From Streptomyces actinomycinicus (GTDB taxonomy: Bacteria > Actinomycetota > Actinomycetes > Streptomycetales > Streptomycetaceae), in NCBI RefSeq assembly GCF_016741775.1, contig NZ_JAERRK010000003.1, positions 248,001 to 312,000 of the forward strand: a stretch of 64,000 bases of DNA, in the 5' to 3' direction. Shown here piece after piece: positions 23,905 to 32,375 of the stretch. The notes under the pieces are model-generated. The model worked only from the letters and a program-made list of their open reading frames with translations, ran no database searches and had not been told where the DNA came from. Each line of letters begins with the position of its first letter. The stretch's first letter is position 1. The position numbers and the translations under genes were made by a program.

Positions 23905-24849
23905 GTGAGCCCCGTGAACCACCCGGTACGGCTGTCGTACGGCATCCAGCTGCCCGTCCAGTCCCAGAGCACCCTGTACACGGAGGCGTGGGAGGCCGCC
24001 GCCGGGCCGGAGGACCTGGTGGAGATCGGGCGGGCCGTGGACCGGGCCGGGTTCGGCTATCTGGCCTGCTGCGACCACGTCGCCGTCCCGCGCCGGCTCG
24101 CGCGGGCGATGAGCACGGTCTGGTACGACCCCGTCGCCACCCTCGCCCACCTCGCCGCCGTCACCGAGCGGGTGCGGCTGCTCAGCCATGTGGCCGTCGT
24201 CGGGCTCCGGCATCCGCTGCTCACCGCCAAGCAGTACGCCACCTTGGACCATCTGTCCGGCGGGCGGCTGATCCTCGGGGTCGGGGCCGGGCACGTGCGG
24301 GAGGAGTTCGAGGTCCTGGGCGTGGACTTCGAGCAGCGTGGTCCGGTGCTCGACGAGGCGGTCGACGCGCTGCGGGCCTCCCTCGGGCCGGAGGAGTTCC
24401 CGGAGCACCACGGGAAGTTCTACGACTTCGCCGGGCTGGGACAGCGGCCCCGGCCCGCCCAGCGGCACCTGCCCCTCTGGGTCGGCGGGTCCTCACCCGC
24501 CGCCGTCCGGCGGGCCGCGCTCAAGGGCGACGGCTGGCTGCCGCAGGGGGACCCGCGGGAGCGGCTGCCGGCGCAGATCGCCCGGATCCGGCGCCTGCGC
24601 GAGGAGGCCGGACGCGACGGGGAGTACACGGTCGGCGCCATCACCGAGCCGCTGTACGTCGGCCGGGCCGGCTGGGACGTCGGGCGGCGCACGCTCACCG
24701 GGACGCCGGAACGGATCGCCGAGTCGCTGCGGGCCTACCGGGCGCTGGGCGTGGACCAGATCCAGGTGCGGTTCCGCAGCCGGAGCCGGGCCGAACTCAT
24801 CGAGCAGGTGGGCTTGTTCGGGGCGGAGGTCGCGCCCCGGCTGGACTGA
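23905..24849 (+). CDS. LLM-class (F420-dependent-like) oxidoreductase
   Basis: A 314-residue luciferase-like TIM-barrel protein. It shows GIQLPVQSQ at the start, FGYLACCDHVAVP, AAVTERVRLLSHVAVVGLRHP, the [31 protein letters not shown] cofactor region and LPLWVGGSSPAAVRRAA. This subgroup usually uses F420; the cofactor cannot be proven from sequence. The GTG at 23905 is used; a second GTG nine bases later is possible. Operator copy 7 precedes it directly. An SDR gene follows after nine bases, making a two-gene operon. Confidence 0.85.
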   Translation: MSPVNHPVRLSYGIQLPVQSQSTLYTEAWEAAAGPEDLVEIGRAVDRAGFGYLACCDHVAVPRRLARAMSTVWYDPVATLAHLAAVTERVRLLSHVAVVGLRHPLLTAKQYATLDHLSGGRLILGVGAGHVREEFEVLGVDFEQRGPVLDEAVDALRASLGPEEFPEHHGKFYDFAGLGQRPRPAQRHLPLWVGGSSPAAVRRAALKGDGWLPQGDPRERLPAQIARIRRLREEAGRDGEYTVGAITEPLYVGRAGWDVGRRTLTGTPERIAESLRAYRALGVDQIQVRFRSRSRAELIEQVGLFGAEVAPRLD

Positions 24850-24858
24850 GGAGGCGGT

Positions 24859-25629
24859 ATGGGCAAGCTGGACGGACGGGTCGTCCTCGTCACCGGGGCG
24901 GCGCGCGGGCAGGGCGAGCAGGAGGCGCGGCTGTTCAGGGCGGAGGGCGCGCAGGTGGCCGTCGCCGACGTGCTGGACGGCCAGGGGGAGGCGCTCGCGA
25001 AGGAGATCGGGGCGCTCTACGTCCATCTCGACGTGGGCACCGAGGACGGGTGGCGGGAGGCCGTCGGGGCCGTCAAGCGGGCGTACGGCCGCATCGACGG
25101 GCTGGTCAACAACGCGGGCATCCTGCGCTTCAACGCCCTCGTGGACACCCCGCTGGACGAGTTCATGCAGGTCGTCCAGGTCAACCAGGTCGGCTGCTTC
25201 CTGGGCATGAAGACCGTGGCGCCGGAGCTGCCGGACGGCGGGACGATCGTCAACACCGCCTCCTACACGGCCCTCACCGGGATGGCGGCCGTGGGCACGT
25301 ACGCGGCCACCAAGCACGCGGTGCTCGGGCTGACCCGGGTGGCCGCGCTGGAGCTGGCGGCCCGGCGGATACGGGTCAACGCCATCTGCCCGGGCGCCAT
25401 CGACACGGCGATGTCCAACCCGGCCCGGCTGGATCCGGACGCCGATCCGGTGGAGATGGGCCGTGCCCTGGACGAGCTGTACCGCAAGCTCGTGCCGCTG
25501 GGCCGGGTCGGGCGGCCGGAGGAGGTCGCCCGGCTGGCCCTCTTCCTGACCTCGGAGGACTCCTCGTACATCACCGGGCAGCCGTTCGTGATCGACGGTG
25601 GATGGCTGGCCGGGGTGTCCGTCGTCTGA
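24859..25629 (+). CDS. Short-chain dehydrogenase/reductase (hydroxysteroid-type)
   Basis: A 256-residue classical SDR. The Rossmann motif TGAARGQG at about residues 12-19, an acidic cofactor-selecting segment (AVADVLDGQG, suggesting NAD), NNAG, the catalytic S-Y-K (TASYTALTG ... YAATK near residue 150) and PGAID are all present. It resembles 3-alpha/20-beta-hydroxysteroid dehydrogenases, so it probably interconverts an alcohol and a ketone on a lipid substrate. It is cotranscribed with the preceding LLM oxidoreductase; the ATG has AGGAGGCGG upstream. Confidence 0.9.
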   Translation: MGKLDGRVVLVTGAARGQGEQEARLFRAEGAQVAVADVLDGQGEALAKEIGALYVHLDVGTEDGWREAVGAVKRAYGRIDGLVNNAGILRFNALVDTPLDEFMQVVQVNQVGCFLGMKTVAPELPDGGTIVNTASYTALTGMAAVGTYAATKHAVLGLTRVAALELAARRIRVNAICPGAIDTAMSNPARLDPDADPVEMGRALDELYRKLVPLGRVGRPEEVARLALFLTSEDSSYITGQPFVIDGGWLAGVSVV

Positions 25630-25639
25630 ACCCGGCCAG

Positions 25640-25654
25640 CTGACTGGCCGTCAG
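25640..25654. promoter_or_regulatory. TetR-type operator, copy 8
   Basis: Perfect CTGAC TGGCC GTCAG, extended by AG/CT to AGCTGAC / GTCAGCT. It lies just after the SDR stop and 89 bp before the next gene; copy 9 follows 64 bp later, centre to centre. Confidence 0.72.
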
Positions 25655-25703
25655 CTATTGACCATCGGGACGGCCGGTGCGACAGTCGGCCGACACACGC
25701 AAT

Positions 25704-25718
25704 CTGACGAAGCGTCAG
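25704..25718. promoter_or_regulatory. TetR-type operator, copy 9
   Basis: Perfect CTGAC GAAGC GTCAG in the AT-richer context AAT...AAAAATTT, 25 bp before the luciferase-like gene. With copy 8 it could allow looping. Confidence 0.75.
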
Positions 25719-25742
25719 AAAAATTTGGGACGGTGAACCGCC

Positions 25743-26861
25743 GTGGAATTCGGGCTCTTTGTACAGGGATACGTGGGCAAGCGCGCCGAGACCGACCCGC
25801 TGGCCGAGCACAAGGCGCTGATGGAGGAGACCGAGTACGTCATCCAGGCGGACACATCCGGCTTCAAGTACGCCTGGGCCTCCGAGCACCACTTCCTGGA
25901 GGAGTACTCGCACCTCTCCGCCAACGACGTCTTCCTCGGCTACCTCGCCCACGCGACCGAACGGATCCACCTGGGCTCCGGGATCTTCAACCCGCTCGCC
26001 CAGGTCAACCACCCGGTCAAGGTCGCCGAGAAGGTCGCCATGCTCGACCACCTCAGCGAGGGCCGCTTCGAGTTCGGCAGCGGACGCGGCGCCGGATCGC
26101 ACGAGATCCTCGGCTTCCTGCCCGGCATCACCGACATGAACCACACGAAGGAGATCTGGGAGGAGACCATCGCCGAGTTCCCGAAGATGTGGCTCCAGGA
26201 CGAGTACGAGGGCTTCCAGGGCAAGCACTGGCAGCTCCCGCCGCGCAAGGTCCTGCCGAAGCCGTACGGGAAGTCGCACCCGGCGATGTGGTACGCGGCC
26301 GGCTCCCCGCCGTCGTACGCCATGGCCGCGAAGAAGGGGCTCGGCGTGCTCGGCTTCAGCATCCAGAAGGTCTCCGACATGGAGTGGGTGCTGGAGCAGT
26401 ACAAGACGGCCGTCGTGAACGCGGAACCGGTCGGGGACTTCGTCAACGACAACGTGATGGTCACGACCACGGCCATCTGCGCCCCGACCCACGCCGAGGC
26501 CATCGACATCGCGGTCAACGGCGGGCTGCACTACCTGCCCTCGCTGGTCTTCCGGTACCACGACACGTTCCCCCGGCCGGAGGGGTTCCCCGTGTGGCCG
26601 GAGACGCTGCCCGCGTACACACCCGAGTTCGTGGAGCTGCTCATCGAGGAGGAGCTGCTGATCTGCGGCGACCCGGACGAGGTGCTGCGCCAGTGCAAGC
26701 GGTGGGAGCAGGCCGGCGCGGACCAGCTGAGCTTCGGACTGCCGGTGGGCGTGCCGAAGGAGGAGACGCTGCAGACGATCCGGCTGATCGGTGAGCACGT
26801 GATCCCGAAGATCGACACGGATCCGGTGCACCGGACTTCGCGGTTCCGGGCTGCCGTGTGA
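25743..26861 (+). CDS. LLM-class flavin-dependent monooxygenase (luciferase-like)
   Basis: A 372-residue bacterial-luciferase-family protein. Landmarks are MEFGLFVQGYV (the GTG-encoded start), AWASEHHFLEEYSHLS with the EHHF motif near residue 47, LGSGIFNPLAQVNHPVKVAEKVAMLDHLSEGRFEFGSGRGAGSHEILGF and MWYAAGSPPSYAMAAKKGLGVLGFS. The EHHF motif favours FMN-type monooxygenases over F420 reductases. It could carry out a Baeyer-Villiger or hydroxylation step. Two operators lie upstream. The next gene, a D-aminoacylase-type amidohydrolase, begins 118 bp downstream after a repeat-like element. Confidence 0.88.
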   Translation: MEFGLFVQGYVGKRAETDPLAEHKALMEETEYVIQADTSGFKYAWASEHHFLEEYSHLSANDVFLGYLAHATERIHLGSGIFNPLAQVNHPVKVAEKVAMLDHLSEGRFEFGSGRGAGSHEILGFLPGITDMNHTKEIWEETIAEFPKMWLQDEYEGFQGKHWQLPPRKVLPKPYGKSHPAMWYAAGSPPSYAMAAKKGLGVLGFSIQKVSDMEWVLEQYKTAVVNAEPVGDFVNDNVMVTTTAICAPTHAEAIDIAVNGGLHYLPSLVFRYHDTFPRPEGFPVWPETLPAYTPEFVELLIEEELLICGDPDEVLRQCKRWEQAGADQLSFGLPVGVPKEETLQTIRLIGEHVIPKIDTDPVHRTSRFRAAV

Positions 26862-26871
26862 GCGCCGCGGG

Positions 26872-26943
26872 CGGGTGCGGGTCCGTCGTGGTCGCTCGCG
26901 CCCGCGCGGCGGAGCCGCATACCGACACGGTCCCGCGCCCCTA
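26872..26943. repeat. Streptomyces-type intergenic repeat element
   Basis: A stretch reading GGGTGCGGGTCCGTCGTGG, then GCGGCGGAGCCGC and CGACACGG, and ending in CCCGCGCCCCTAG. It contains a short hairpin (GCGGC...GCCGC). I recognise this composite as a common intergenic element in Streptomyces genomes; it has no coding content. Confidence 0.45.
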
Positions 26944-26979
26944 GGCAGGTCAGCCTCCCGGAGTCGAAGAGGAGCCCTC

Positions 26980-28710
26980 ATGCTCGATCACGTCATCAAG
27001 GGCGCCACCGTCGTGGACGGCACCGGCGCGCCCGCTTACACCGCCGACGTCGGCGTACGAGGTGGCCGAATCTCCGTCATCGGCAAGATCACCCAGGGTT
27101 CCCGCACCAGCGAGGACGCGCACGGCCTCGTCCTCGCCCCCGGCTTCGTAGACCCGCACACCCACTACGACGCCCAGCTGTTCTGGGACCCGTACGCGAC
27201 GCCCTCCCTCAACCACGGGGTGACCACCGTCGCCGGCGGCAACTGCGGCTTCACGCTCGCGCCCCTGAACCCCGGCCGCCCCGAGGACGCCGACTACACC
27301 CGGCGGATGATGTCCAAGGTCGAGGGGATGTCCCTGGTCGCCCTGGAGCAGGGGGCGCCGTGGAACTGGCACGGCTTCGGGGAGTACCTGGACGCCCTCG
27401 AGGGGCGGATCGCGGTCAACGCCGGCTTCATGGTGGGCCACTGCGCGCTCCGCCGGTACGTCATGGGCCCGGACGCCGTCGGCGGGCAGCCGAGCCGGGC
27501 ACAGCTGGACGCGATGGTGGCGCTGCTGCACGAGGCCATGGACGCCGGGGCCTGGGGGCTCTCCACCACCCAGTCCAGCACCCACTCGGACGGGGACGGG
27601 CAGCCCGTGGCGTCCCGGCACGCGGAACCGGCGGAGCTGCTGGCGCTCTCCCGGGCCGTCGGCGAGCACGAGGGCACGCAGATCGAGGCGATCGTCGCCG
27701 GCTGCCTGGACCAGTTCAGCGACGCCGAGATCGATCTGCTGGTGGAGATGAGCGCGGTCGCCGGACGCCCCCTGAACTGGAACGTCCTGACCATCGACGC
27801 GGCCGTCCCGGAACGCGTGCCCCGGCAGCTGAGCGCGAGCGAACGGGCACGGAAGGCCGGCGGCCGGGTGGTGGCCCTCACCATGCCGATCCTCACCCCC
27901 ATGAACATGTCCCTGGGCACCTTCTGCGCCCTGAACCTGATCCCCGGCTGGGGGCCGGTCCTCGGACTGCCCGTTCCCGAGCGGATCGCGAGGCTGCGCG
28001 ACCCCGGGGTCCGCGCGGAGATGCTGCGGCGGGCCGAGTCGAAGGAGGCGGGCGTCTTCCGGCGGCTGGTGGACTTCGGCCGGTACGTCATTGGGGACAC
28101 CTACAGCGCGGCCAACCGCGGGCTGACCGGCCGGGTGGTACGGGACATCGCCGCCGAGCGCGGACAGGACCCCTTCGCCTGCCTGGTCGAGATCTGCGCC
28201 GCCGACGAGTTGCGTACGGTCCTGTGGCCGATGCCGAGCGACAACGACCCCGGCTCCTGGGCGCTGCGCGCCGAGACCTGGCAGCACGAGGACGTGCTGC
28301 TGGGCGGCTCGGACGCGGGCGCCCACCTGGACCGGATGTGCGGGGCGCCGTACACCACCCGGTTCCTCGGGGACTGTCTGCGTGGCCGGAAGCTGGTCGG
28401 TCTGGAGCAGGCGGTGCGGATGCTGACCGACGACCCGGCCCGGCTGTTCGGGCTGCGTGAGCGCGGGCGGCTGCGGGAGGGCTGGCACGCGGACCTGGTG
28501 CTGTTCGACCCGGAGCGGATCGACGCCGGCCGGGCCCGGCTGGTGCACGACCTGCCGGGCGACAGCCCCCGGCTGGACTCGAGGGCGCTCGGGGTGCGGG
28601 CCGTGTGGGTCAACGGCGTCGAGGTGATCCGCGACGACGTGGTGACCGGTGCCGTGCCGGGCCGGGTGCTGAGGTCCGGGCGGGACACCCGGACGGTGAG
28701 CACCCGGTGA
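26980..28710 (+). CDS. N-acyl-D-amino-acid deacylase-type amidohydrolase
   Basis: A 576-residue amidohydrolase of the D-aminoacylase group. The N-terminal beta domain (LDHVIKGATVVDGTG) precedes the metal motif PGFVDPHTHYDAQLFWDP at about residue 58. VGHCALRR, STTQSSTHSDGDG and the C-terminal GGSDAGAHLDRMCGAPYTTRFL (catalytic Asp) follow, and the chain closes with a beta domain (GRLREGWHADLVLFDPERI). Members of this group in actinobacterial steroid clusters are not necessarily deacylases; the substrate is unknown. The ATG follows AGGAG. It overlaps the aldehyde dehydrogenase by GTGA. No operator copy was seen in front, so it may be expressed by readthrough from the luciferase-like gene. Confidence 0.88.
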   Translation: MLDHVIKGATVVDGTGAPAYTADVGVRGGRISVIGKITQGSRTSEDAHGLVLAPGFVDPHTHYDAQLFWDPYATPSLNHGVTTVAGGNCGFTLAPLNPGRPEDADYTRRMMSKVEGMSLVALEQGAPWNWHGFGEYLDALEGRIAVNAGFMVGHCALRRYVMGPDAVGGQPSRAQLDAMVALLHEAMDAGAWGLSTTQSSTHSDGDGQPVASRHAEPAELLALSRAVGEHEGTQIEAIVAGCLDQFSDAEIDLLVEMSAVAGRPLNWNVLTIDAAVPERVPRQLSASERARKAGGRVVALTMPILTPMNMSLGTFCALNLIPGWGPVLGLPVPERIARLRDPGVRAEMLRRAESKEAGVFRRLVDFGRYVIGDTYSAANRGLTGRVVRDIAAERGQDPFACLVEICAADELRTVLWPMPSDNDPGSWALRAETWQHEDVLLGGSDAGAHLDRMCGAPYTTRFLGDCLRGRKLVGLEQAVRMLTDDPARLFGLRERGRLREGWHADLVLFDPERIDAGRARLVHDLPGDSPRLDSRALGVRAVWVNGVEVIRDDVVTGAVPGRVLRSGRDTRTVSTR

Positions 28711-30158
28711 GCGGGGGACAGCCCCTGTTCGTCGGCGGGGCGTGGGTGGAGCCGGACGGCGGGCACCACCCGGTGACCGACCCGGCCACCGAGGAGACCG
28801 TGGGCCGGGCGCCGGAGGCCTCGCCGGAACAGGCGCGGGCGGCCTGCGCCGCGGCCCGGGAGGCGTTCGGGGCGTGGTCGCGGACCCGGCCGGAGGAACG
28901 GGCGGAACTGCTGGGCCGGGCCGCCGCGATCATCCGGGACCGGCTGGTGCCGTACGCGGACCTGGCCCGCGCCGAGACCGGGGCGACCCTCGGGACCGCC
29001 CGCGCGATGCAGGTCGGCGTGGCCGCCGCCCGATTCCGCCGGTACGCGGCCGTGGAGCCCGCCGAGTGGGCCGTAGCCCCGCAGATCAACGACGCCGGAC
29101 CCATGGGGAGGGCCGGGGTGATGGGGGCGCTCGCCGTGCGGCAGCCCGTCGGGGTCGTCACCTGCATCACCTCGTACAACAACCCGTGGGCCAACCCCGC
29201 CGGGAAGATCGCCCCGGCGCTGGCCATGGGCAACACGGTGGTGGTGAAACCCGCACCGCAGGACCCGCTGTCCGTGTACCGGATGGCCGAGGCGCTGGCG
29301 GACGCCGGGGTGCCGCCGGGCGTCGTGAACGTCGTCTCCGGACGGGACGTTTGCGTGGGCGAGGCCGTGGTGGCGTCCGGTGACGTCGACATGGTGAGCT
29401 TCACCGGGTCCACGGCCGTCGGGCAGCGCATCGCCGAGGTGTGCGGCCGGGACATGAAACGCCAGCTGATGGAGCTGGGCGGGAAGGGGGCCGCGCTCGT
29501 CTTCGACGACGCCGACCTCGCCTCGGCCGTCGCCGGCATCGGCACCACCTTCTCCTTCTACAGCGGGCAGATCTGCACGGCACCGACCCGGGTGCTGGCC
29601 CAGCGCGGCGTCTACCAGCGCCTGGTCGAGCAACTCACCGGATATGCCAGCCGGTTGAAGGTGGGGGATCCACGGGAGCCGGACACGGTCGTCGGGCCGC
29701 TGATCTCCGCCGAGCACCGGGCACGTGTGGAGTCCTACGTCGAACTCGGCCGGAAGGAGGGCGCGGTCGTCGTCACGGGCGGCGAACGCCCCGCCCTCGA
29801 GCGGGGGTTCTACGTCGCCCCCACCCTGCTCGCGGACTGCACCAACGACATGCGGGTGGCCCGGGAGGAGATCTTCGGGCCCGTGGTGGTGGTGATCCCC
29901 TTCGACGACGAGGACGAAGGCGTGGCCCTCGCCAACGACTCCGACTACGGGCTCATCGACTACGTCTGGTCCGGTGACGTGGCCCGCGCCTTCCGGGTGG
30001 CACGGCGGCTGCGGGCCGGTGGCGTCGGCATCAACACGGTCGGCCGCAACATGGAGGCCCCGTTCGGCGGGTTCAAGAAGAGCGGGGTCGGCCGGGACGT
30101 GGGCGTGTACGCCCTGCACGCGTACAGCGAGGTCCAGGCTCTCGTCTGGCCGGGCTGA
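28707..30158 (+). CDS. NAD(P)-dependent aldehyde dehydrogenase
   Basis: A 483-residue aldehyde dehydrogenase. The cofactor region shows VVVKPAPQDPLS and FTGSTAVGQRI; the general-base Glu is in MELGGKGAALVF (about residue 252) and the nucleophilic Cys in SFYSGQICTAPTR (about residue 286). EEIFGPVVVVIPF and the C-terminal PFGGFKKSGVGRD follow. It would oxidise an aldehyde to an acid, perhaps one released by an aldolase of this regulon (inference). The GTG start overlaps the amidohydrolase stop, indicating coupled translation. Confidence 0.93.
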   Translation: MSGGQPLFVGGAWVEPDGGHHPVTDPATEETVGRAPEASPEQARAACAAAREAFGAWSRTRPEERAELLGRAAAIIRDRLVPYADLARAETGATLGTARAMQVGVAAARFRRYAAVEPAEWAVAPQINDAGPMGRAGVMGALAVRQPVGVVTCITSYNNPWANPAGKIAPALAMGNTVVVKPAPQDPLSVYRMAEALADAGVPPGVVNVVSGRDVCVGEAVVASGDVDMVSFTGSTAVGQRIAEVCGRDMKRQLMELGGKGAALVFDDADLASAVAGIGTTFSFYSGQICTAPTRVLAQRGVYQRLVEQLTGYASRLKVGDPREPDTVVGPLISAEHRARVESYVELGRKEGAVVVTGGERPALERGFYVAPTLLADCTNDMRVAREEIFGPVVVVIPFDDEDEGVALANDSDYGLIDYVWSGDVARAFRVARRLRAGGVGINTVGRNMEAPFGGFKKSGVGRDVGVYALHAYSEVQALVWPG

Positions 30159-30212
30159 CTCCGCCGTCGTGGCGTCCGTGGAGCAGCCGCTGAACCCCGG
30201 CGGCCGCCCGGC

Positions 30213-31106
30213 TCACTGGGTGAAGAGCGACGCGGGGTGCCGGGGGTCCGCCGAGCAGGTGTACAGGCCCGCGTGACCGCCCCGGCCGACCGTCATGCCG
30301 GTCGGTTCGCGGGCCGCCTCCTCCTGCGACGTGTGCGGCTCCAGGTGGCGTTCCTCGAGGGGCCGGAAGCGGTGCGGCAGGCCCTCGGGGCCGAAGGGGC
30401 CCGGCTGGTACTCGCACGTGTCGCACTGGAGGAAGAGTTCCAGCGGAGCACCGCAGGCACCGCAGTCGAGCCGCCGGGGCATGTCCGTGACGCCCCAGCC
30501 CATGCTGCCGCCCAGCTTCCAGCCGGGTATCACCGAGACGTCGTCGGACAGCCCCCGCTCGTCCAGCCAGGCCTCGAACCGCTCCGCCAGGCCCGCCGGC
30601 AGTTCCTCGTGCCACGGGTACTCGGTCAGCCGCTCCGGATGCAGCAGGCACGCGCGCGGGACCATGTCCTCGTCGTAGGCCCAGTGGTCCTCGGGATCCG
30701 GCTGCCGGGTGAGCGGATCGGTCACGTCGGCGGCCCGGCGCCAGAACAGCCGGCAGGCCTGGCCCCAGCCCTCCGGGTGCGGCTGGTCGTGCCAGTCGGG
30801 GCACCACAGCAGCTGGACGAGGTCGGTGCCCGCCGGGAACCGGATCCCGGGGAAGTCCGCCGCCGTGAACTGGGCCACCGCGACCAGCGGGTACGGGCCC
30901 TCCGGGCGGCCGTTGACGTCCTTGTGCCCGGTGCACTCCGGCCAGGGCTCGGCCGCCGGCCACCACAGCGGGCCCCCGAGGTGGCTGTCGCGCGGACCGG
31001 GTGTGCCGCGCCGCGGATGCAGCCGGACGGTGGTGCGCGCGTGGGGTGCCAGCTCCGGGAAGTCGACGGCCGGGTCGACGGCGGAGGGTGCGGTGGTGAG
31101 GTTCAC
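30213..31106 (-). CDS. DUF1963 (YwqG-like) protein
   Basis: A 297-residue protein of the DUF1963/YwqG type. It has DSHLGGPLWWPAAEPWPEC near the N-terminus, PLVAVAQFTAADFPGIRFPAGTDLVQLLWCPDWH, then GWKLGGSMGWG, CGACGAPLELFLQCDTCEYQPGP (a zinc-like Cys set) and a C-terminal LYTCSADPRHPASLF. The function of the family is not established. The GTG start has no Shine-Dalgarno; leaderless initiation is possible. It converges with the aldehyde dehydrogenase across 54 bp with no obvious terminator. Confidence 0.82.
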   Translation of the reverse strand: MNLTTAPSAVDPAVDFPELAPHARTTVRLHPRRGTPGPRDSHLGGPLWWPAAEPWPECTGHKDVNGRPEGPYPLVAVAQFTAADFPGIRFPAGTDLVQLLWCPDWHDQPHPEGWGQACRLFWRRAADVTDPLTRQPDPEDHWAYDEDMVPRACLLHPERLTEYPWHEELPAGLAERFEAWLDERGLSDDVSVIPGWKLGGSMGWGVTDMPRRLDCGACGAPLELFLQCDTCEYQPGPFGPEGLPHRFRPLEERHLEPHTSQEEAAREPTGMTVGRGGHAGLYTCSADPRHPASLFTQ

Positions 31107-31140
31107 GCGCGCAGTGTGGCAGACCCGCCGGGCCCGTCCC

Positions 31141-31536
31141 TCAGTCCGTCAGGTCCACCCGTACCGTCAGCAGGTCCGTGCCGAACGCGCGGACGGCCGC
31201 GCTGTTGAAGCGGGGCAGGGTGCGCAGCCGGGCCAGGGCGTCGTCGTCGGGGAGGAGGTGGGCGGTGCCGTGGTGCCAGCGGCCGGCGATGCGGACGCGC
31301 ACCTCGGGACGGGCCTGGATGTTGCGCACGTACTGCGACCTGAGGCCGAACTCCGAGACCAGCCAGAAGGAGTCCCCGACCCGGCGCCCGCCGACCGGGG
31401 TCTGCCGGGGCAGGCCGGACGTGCGCCCGGTGGTCTCCAGCAGGGTCTGGAAGGGCAGCCGCCGGTTGAGCGGGTTGGCGAGGTGCCGCTGGAAGCGGGT
31501 CACGATGCGGTGCTTGCGGTCGGCGCGGCCTGACAT
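31141..31536 (-). CDS. Deazaflavin-dependent nitroreductase family protein
   Basis: A 131-residue split-barrel protein of the Ddn/FDOR family. Its landmarks are LANPLNRRLPFQTLLETTGRTSGLPRQTPVGGRRVGDSFWLVSEFGLRSQYVRNIQARPEVRVRIAGRWHHGTAHLL, read as separate strands. It is shorter than the paralogue at 4253-4738 but has the same TTGRTSGxPRxTPV start and N-I-x-A-x-P-x-V pattern. F420 use is inferred from the family. The ATG is chosen for the AGGAGAA site upstream; an in-frame earlier ATG would add 30 residues unlike the family. Confidence 0.82.
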   Translation of the reverse strand: MSGRADRKHRIVTRFQRHLANPLNRRLPFQTLLETTGRTSGLPRQTPVGGRRVGDSFWLVSEFGLRSQYVRNIQARPEVRVRIAGRWHHGTAHLLPDDDALARLRTLPRFNSAAVRAFGTDLLTVRVDLTD

Positions 31537-31708
31537 GTCTGAGGTTCTCCTGCTCTTCCCCGGCACGGCCTTGCGCACTGCGGGGATGCCGTGGCGGCCC
31601 CCGTGCGGGGCGCGCGTCGCGTTCACGGTCGGGTGCGGACGCGTGCCAGCCTCCCGCGCGGCCGCGAGGCAGGCAACGGGGGGCCCGGCAACGGGAGCCG
31701 GGCGGTGG

Positions 31709-32269
31709 TCAGCGGATCGGCTGCGCGGCCTTCGCCTGGACGTGGGCGACGTAGCGGACGGTGAAGACCATCGGGAGGACGAAGCCGGCGACCTGGATCA
31801 GGGTGGCGGCCGTCGAGTGGCCGTGTCCGGCGTGGGCGGCCACGGCGAGGGCACCGGCCGTCAGGGCGAACGCGGTGGTCCACACACCGGTGATGATCAC
31901 GTTGGTCCGGACGAACGGCTTCAGGGACCACAGCTCGCGGGGGGTGGTGCGCTTGGCGATCCCCAGGGTGAACGGCCGGCCTGCCGCGAGCGAGAGGCCG
32001 GCGATGACGGCGAGGGTGCCGGAAGAGAGGGCGGCGGAGTAGTCGTGCACGCCCGAGTGCGGATCGGCGAAGGCGACGGCCGCGAGGACGGCGAAGAAGA
32101 CCGCGGAGCCCGTCTCGATGACCAGGGCGTCGAACCCGGTGCCCGACCGCTTCTCCCGGGCTATGAGTGCGACGGAGACCGCCAGGGCGGCCAGGGCGCC
32201 CCACTGCCAGTCCCCCGAGGGGAAGACGGCGAAGACGATCCACGGCAGGAAGGTGCGCAGGTACGACAT
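31709..32269 (-). CDS. Multi-pass membrane protein under PadR-type control
   Basis: A 186-residue protein with five or six hydrophobic segments (FLPWIVFAVF, WGALAALAVSVALIA, ALVIETGSAVFFAVLAAVAFA, LAVIAGLSLAAG, NVIITGVWTTAFALTAGALAVAA, LIQVAGFVLPMVFTV). RPFTLGIAKRTTPRELWSLKPF is the main cytoplasmic loop. I do not recognise a defined family beyond a DUF-type intracellular-septation-like fold. GGGGG precedes the ATG. It is divergent from a PadR regulator; its promoter (TTGACA, 18 bp, TACTTT) overlaps the repeated palindrome, so it is the likely PadR target. Confidence 0.75.
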   Translation of the reverse strand: MSYLRTFLPWIVFAVFPSGDWQWGALAALAVSVALIAREKRSGTGFDALVIETGSAVFFAVLAAVAFADPHSGVHDYSAALSSGTLAVIAGLSLAAGRPFTLGIAKRTTPRELWSLKPFVRTNVIITGVWTTAFALTAGALAVAAHAGHGHSTAATLIQVAGFVLPMVFTVRYVAHVQAKAAQPIR

Positions 32270-32312
32270 GGGATCCCCCGATCGGTCCGGTTCACAGGCT
32301 TGAGTTCCTGTT

Positions 32313-32369
32313 TCGACATGTCAAAAGTAGAAGGTCGTGCCTCGACATGTCAATACTGGAAGGTAAGGT
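32313..32369. promoter_or_regulatory. PadR operators over divergent promoters
   Basis: TCGACATGTCAA occurs twice, 29 bp apart (from 32313 and 32342), each with a following GAAGGT. The second copy overlaps the -35 of both promoters: TCGACA with TAAGGT (32364-32369) for padR, and on the minus strand TTGACA (32348-32353) with TACTTT (32324-32329). The padR -10 lies six bases before its ATG, so that mRNA is probably leaderless. Confidence 0.7.
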
Positions 32370-32375
32370 GGCGGT

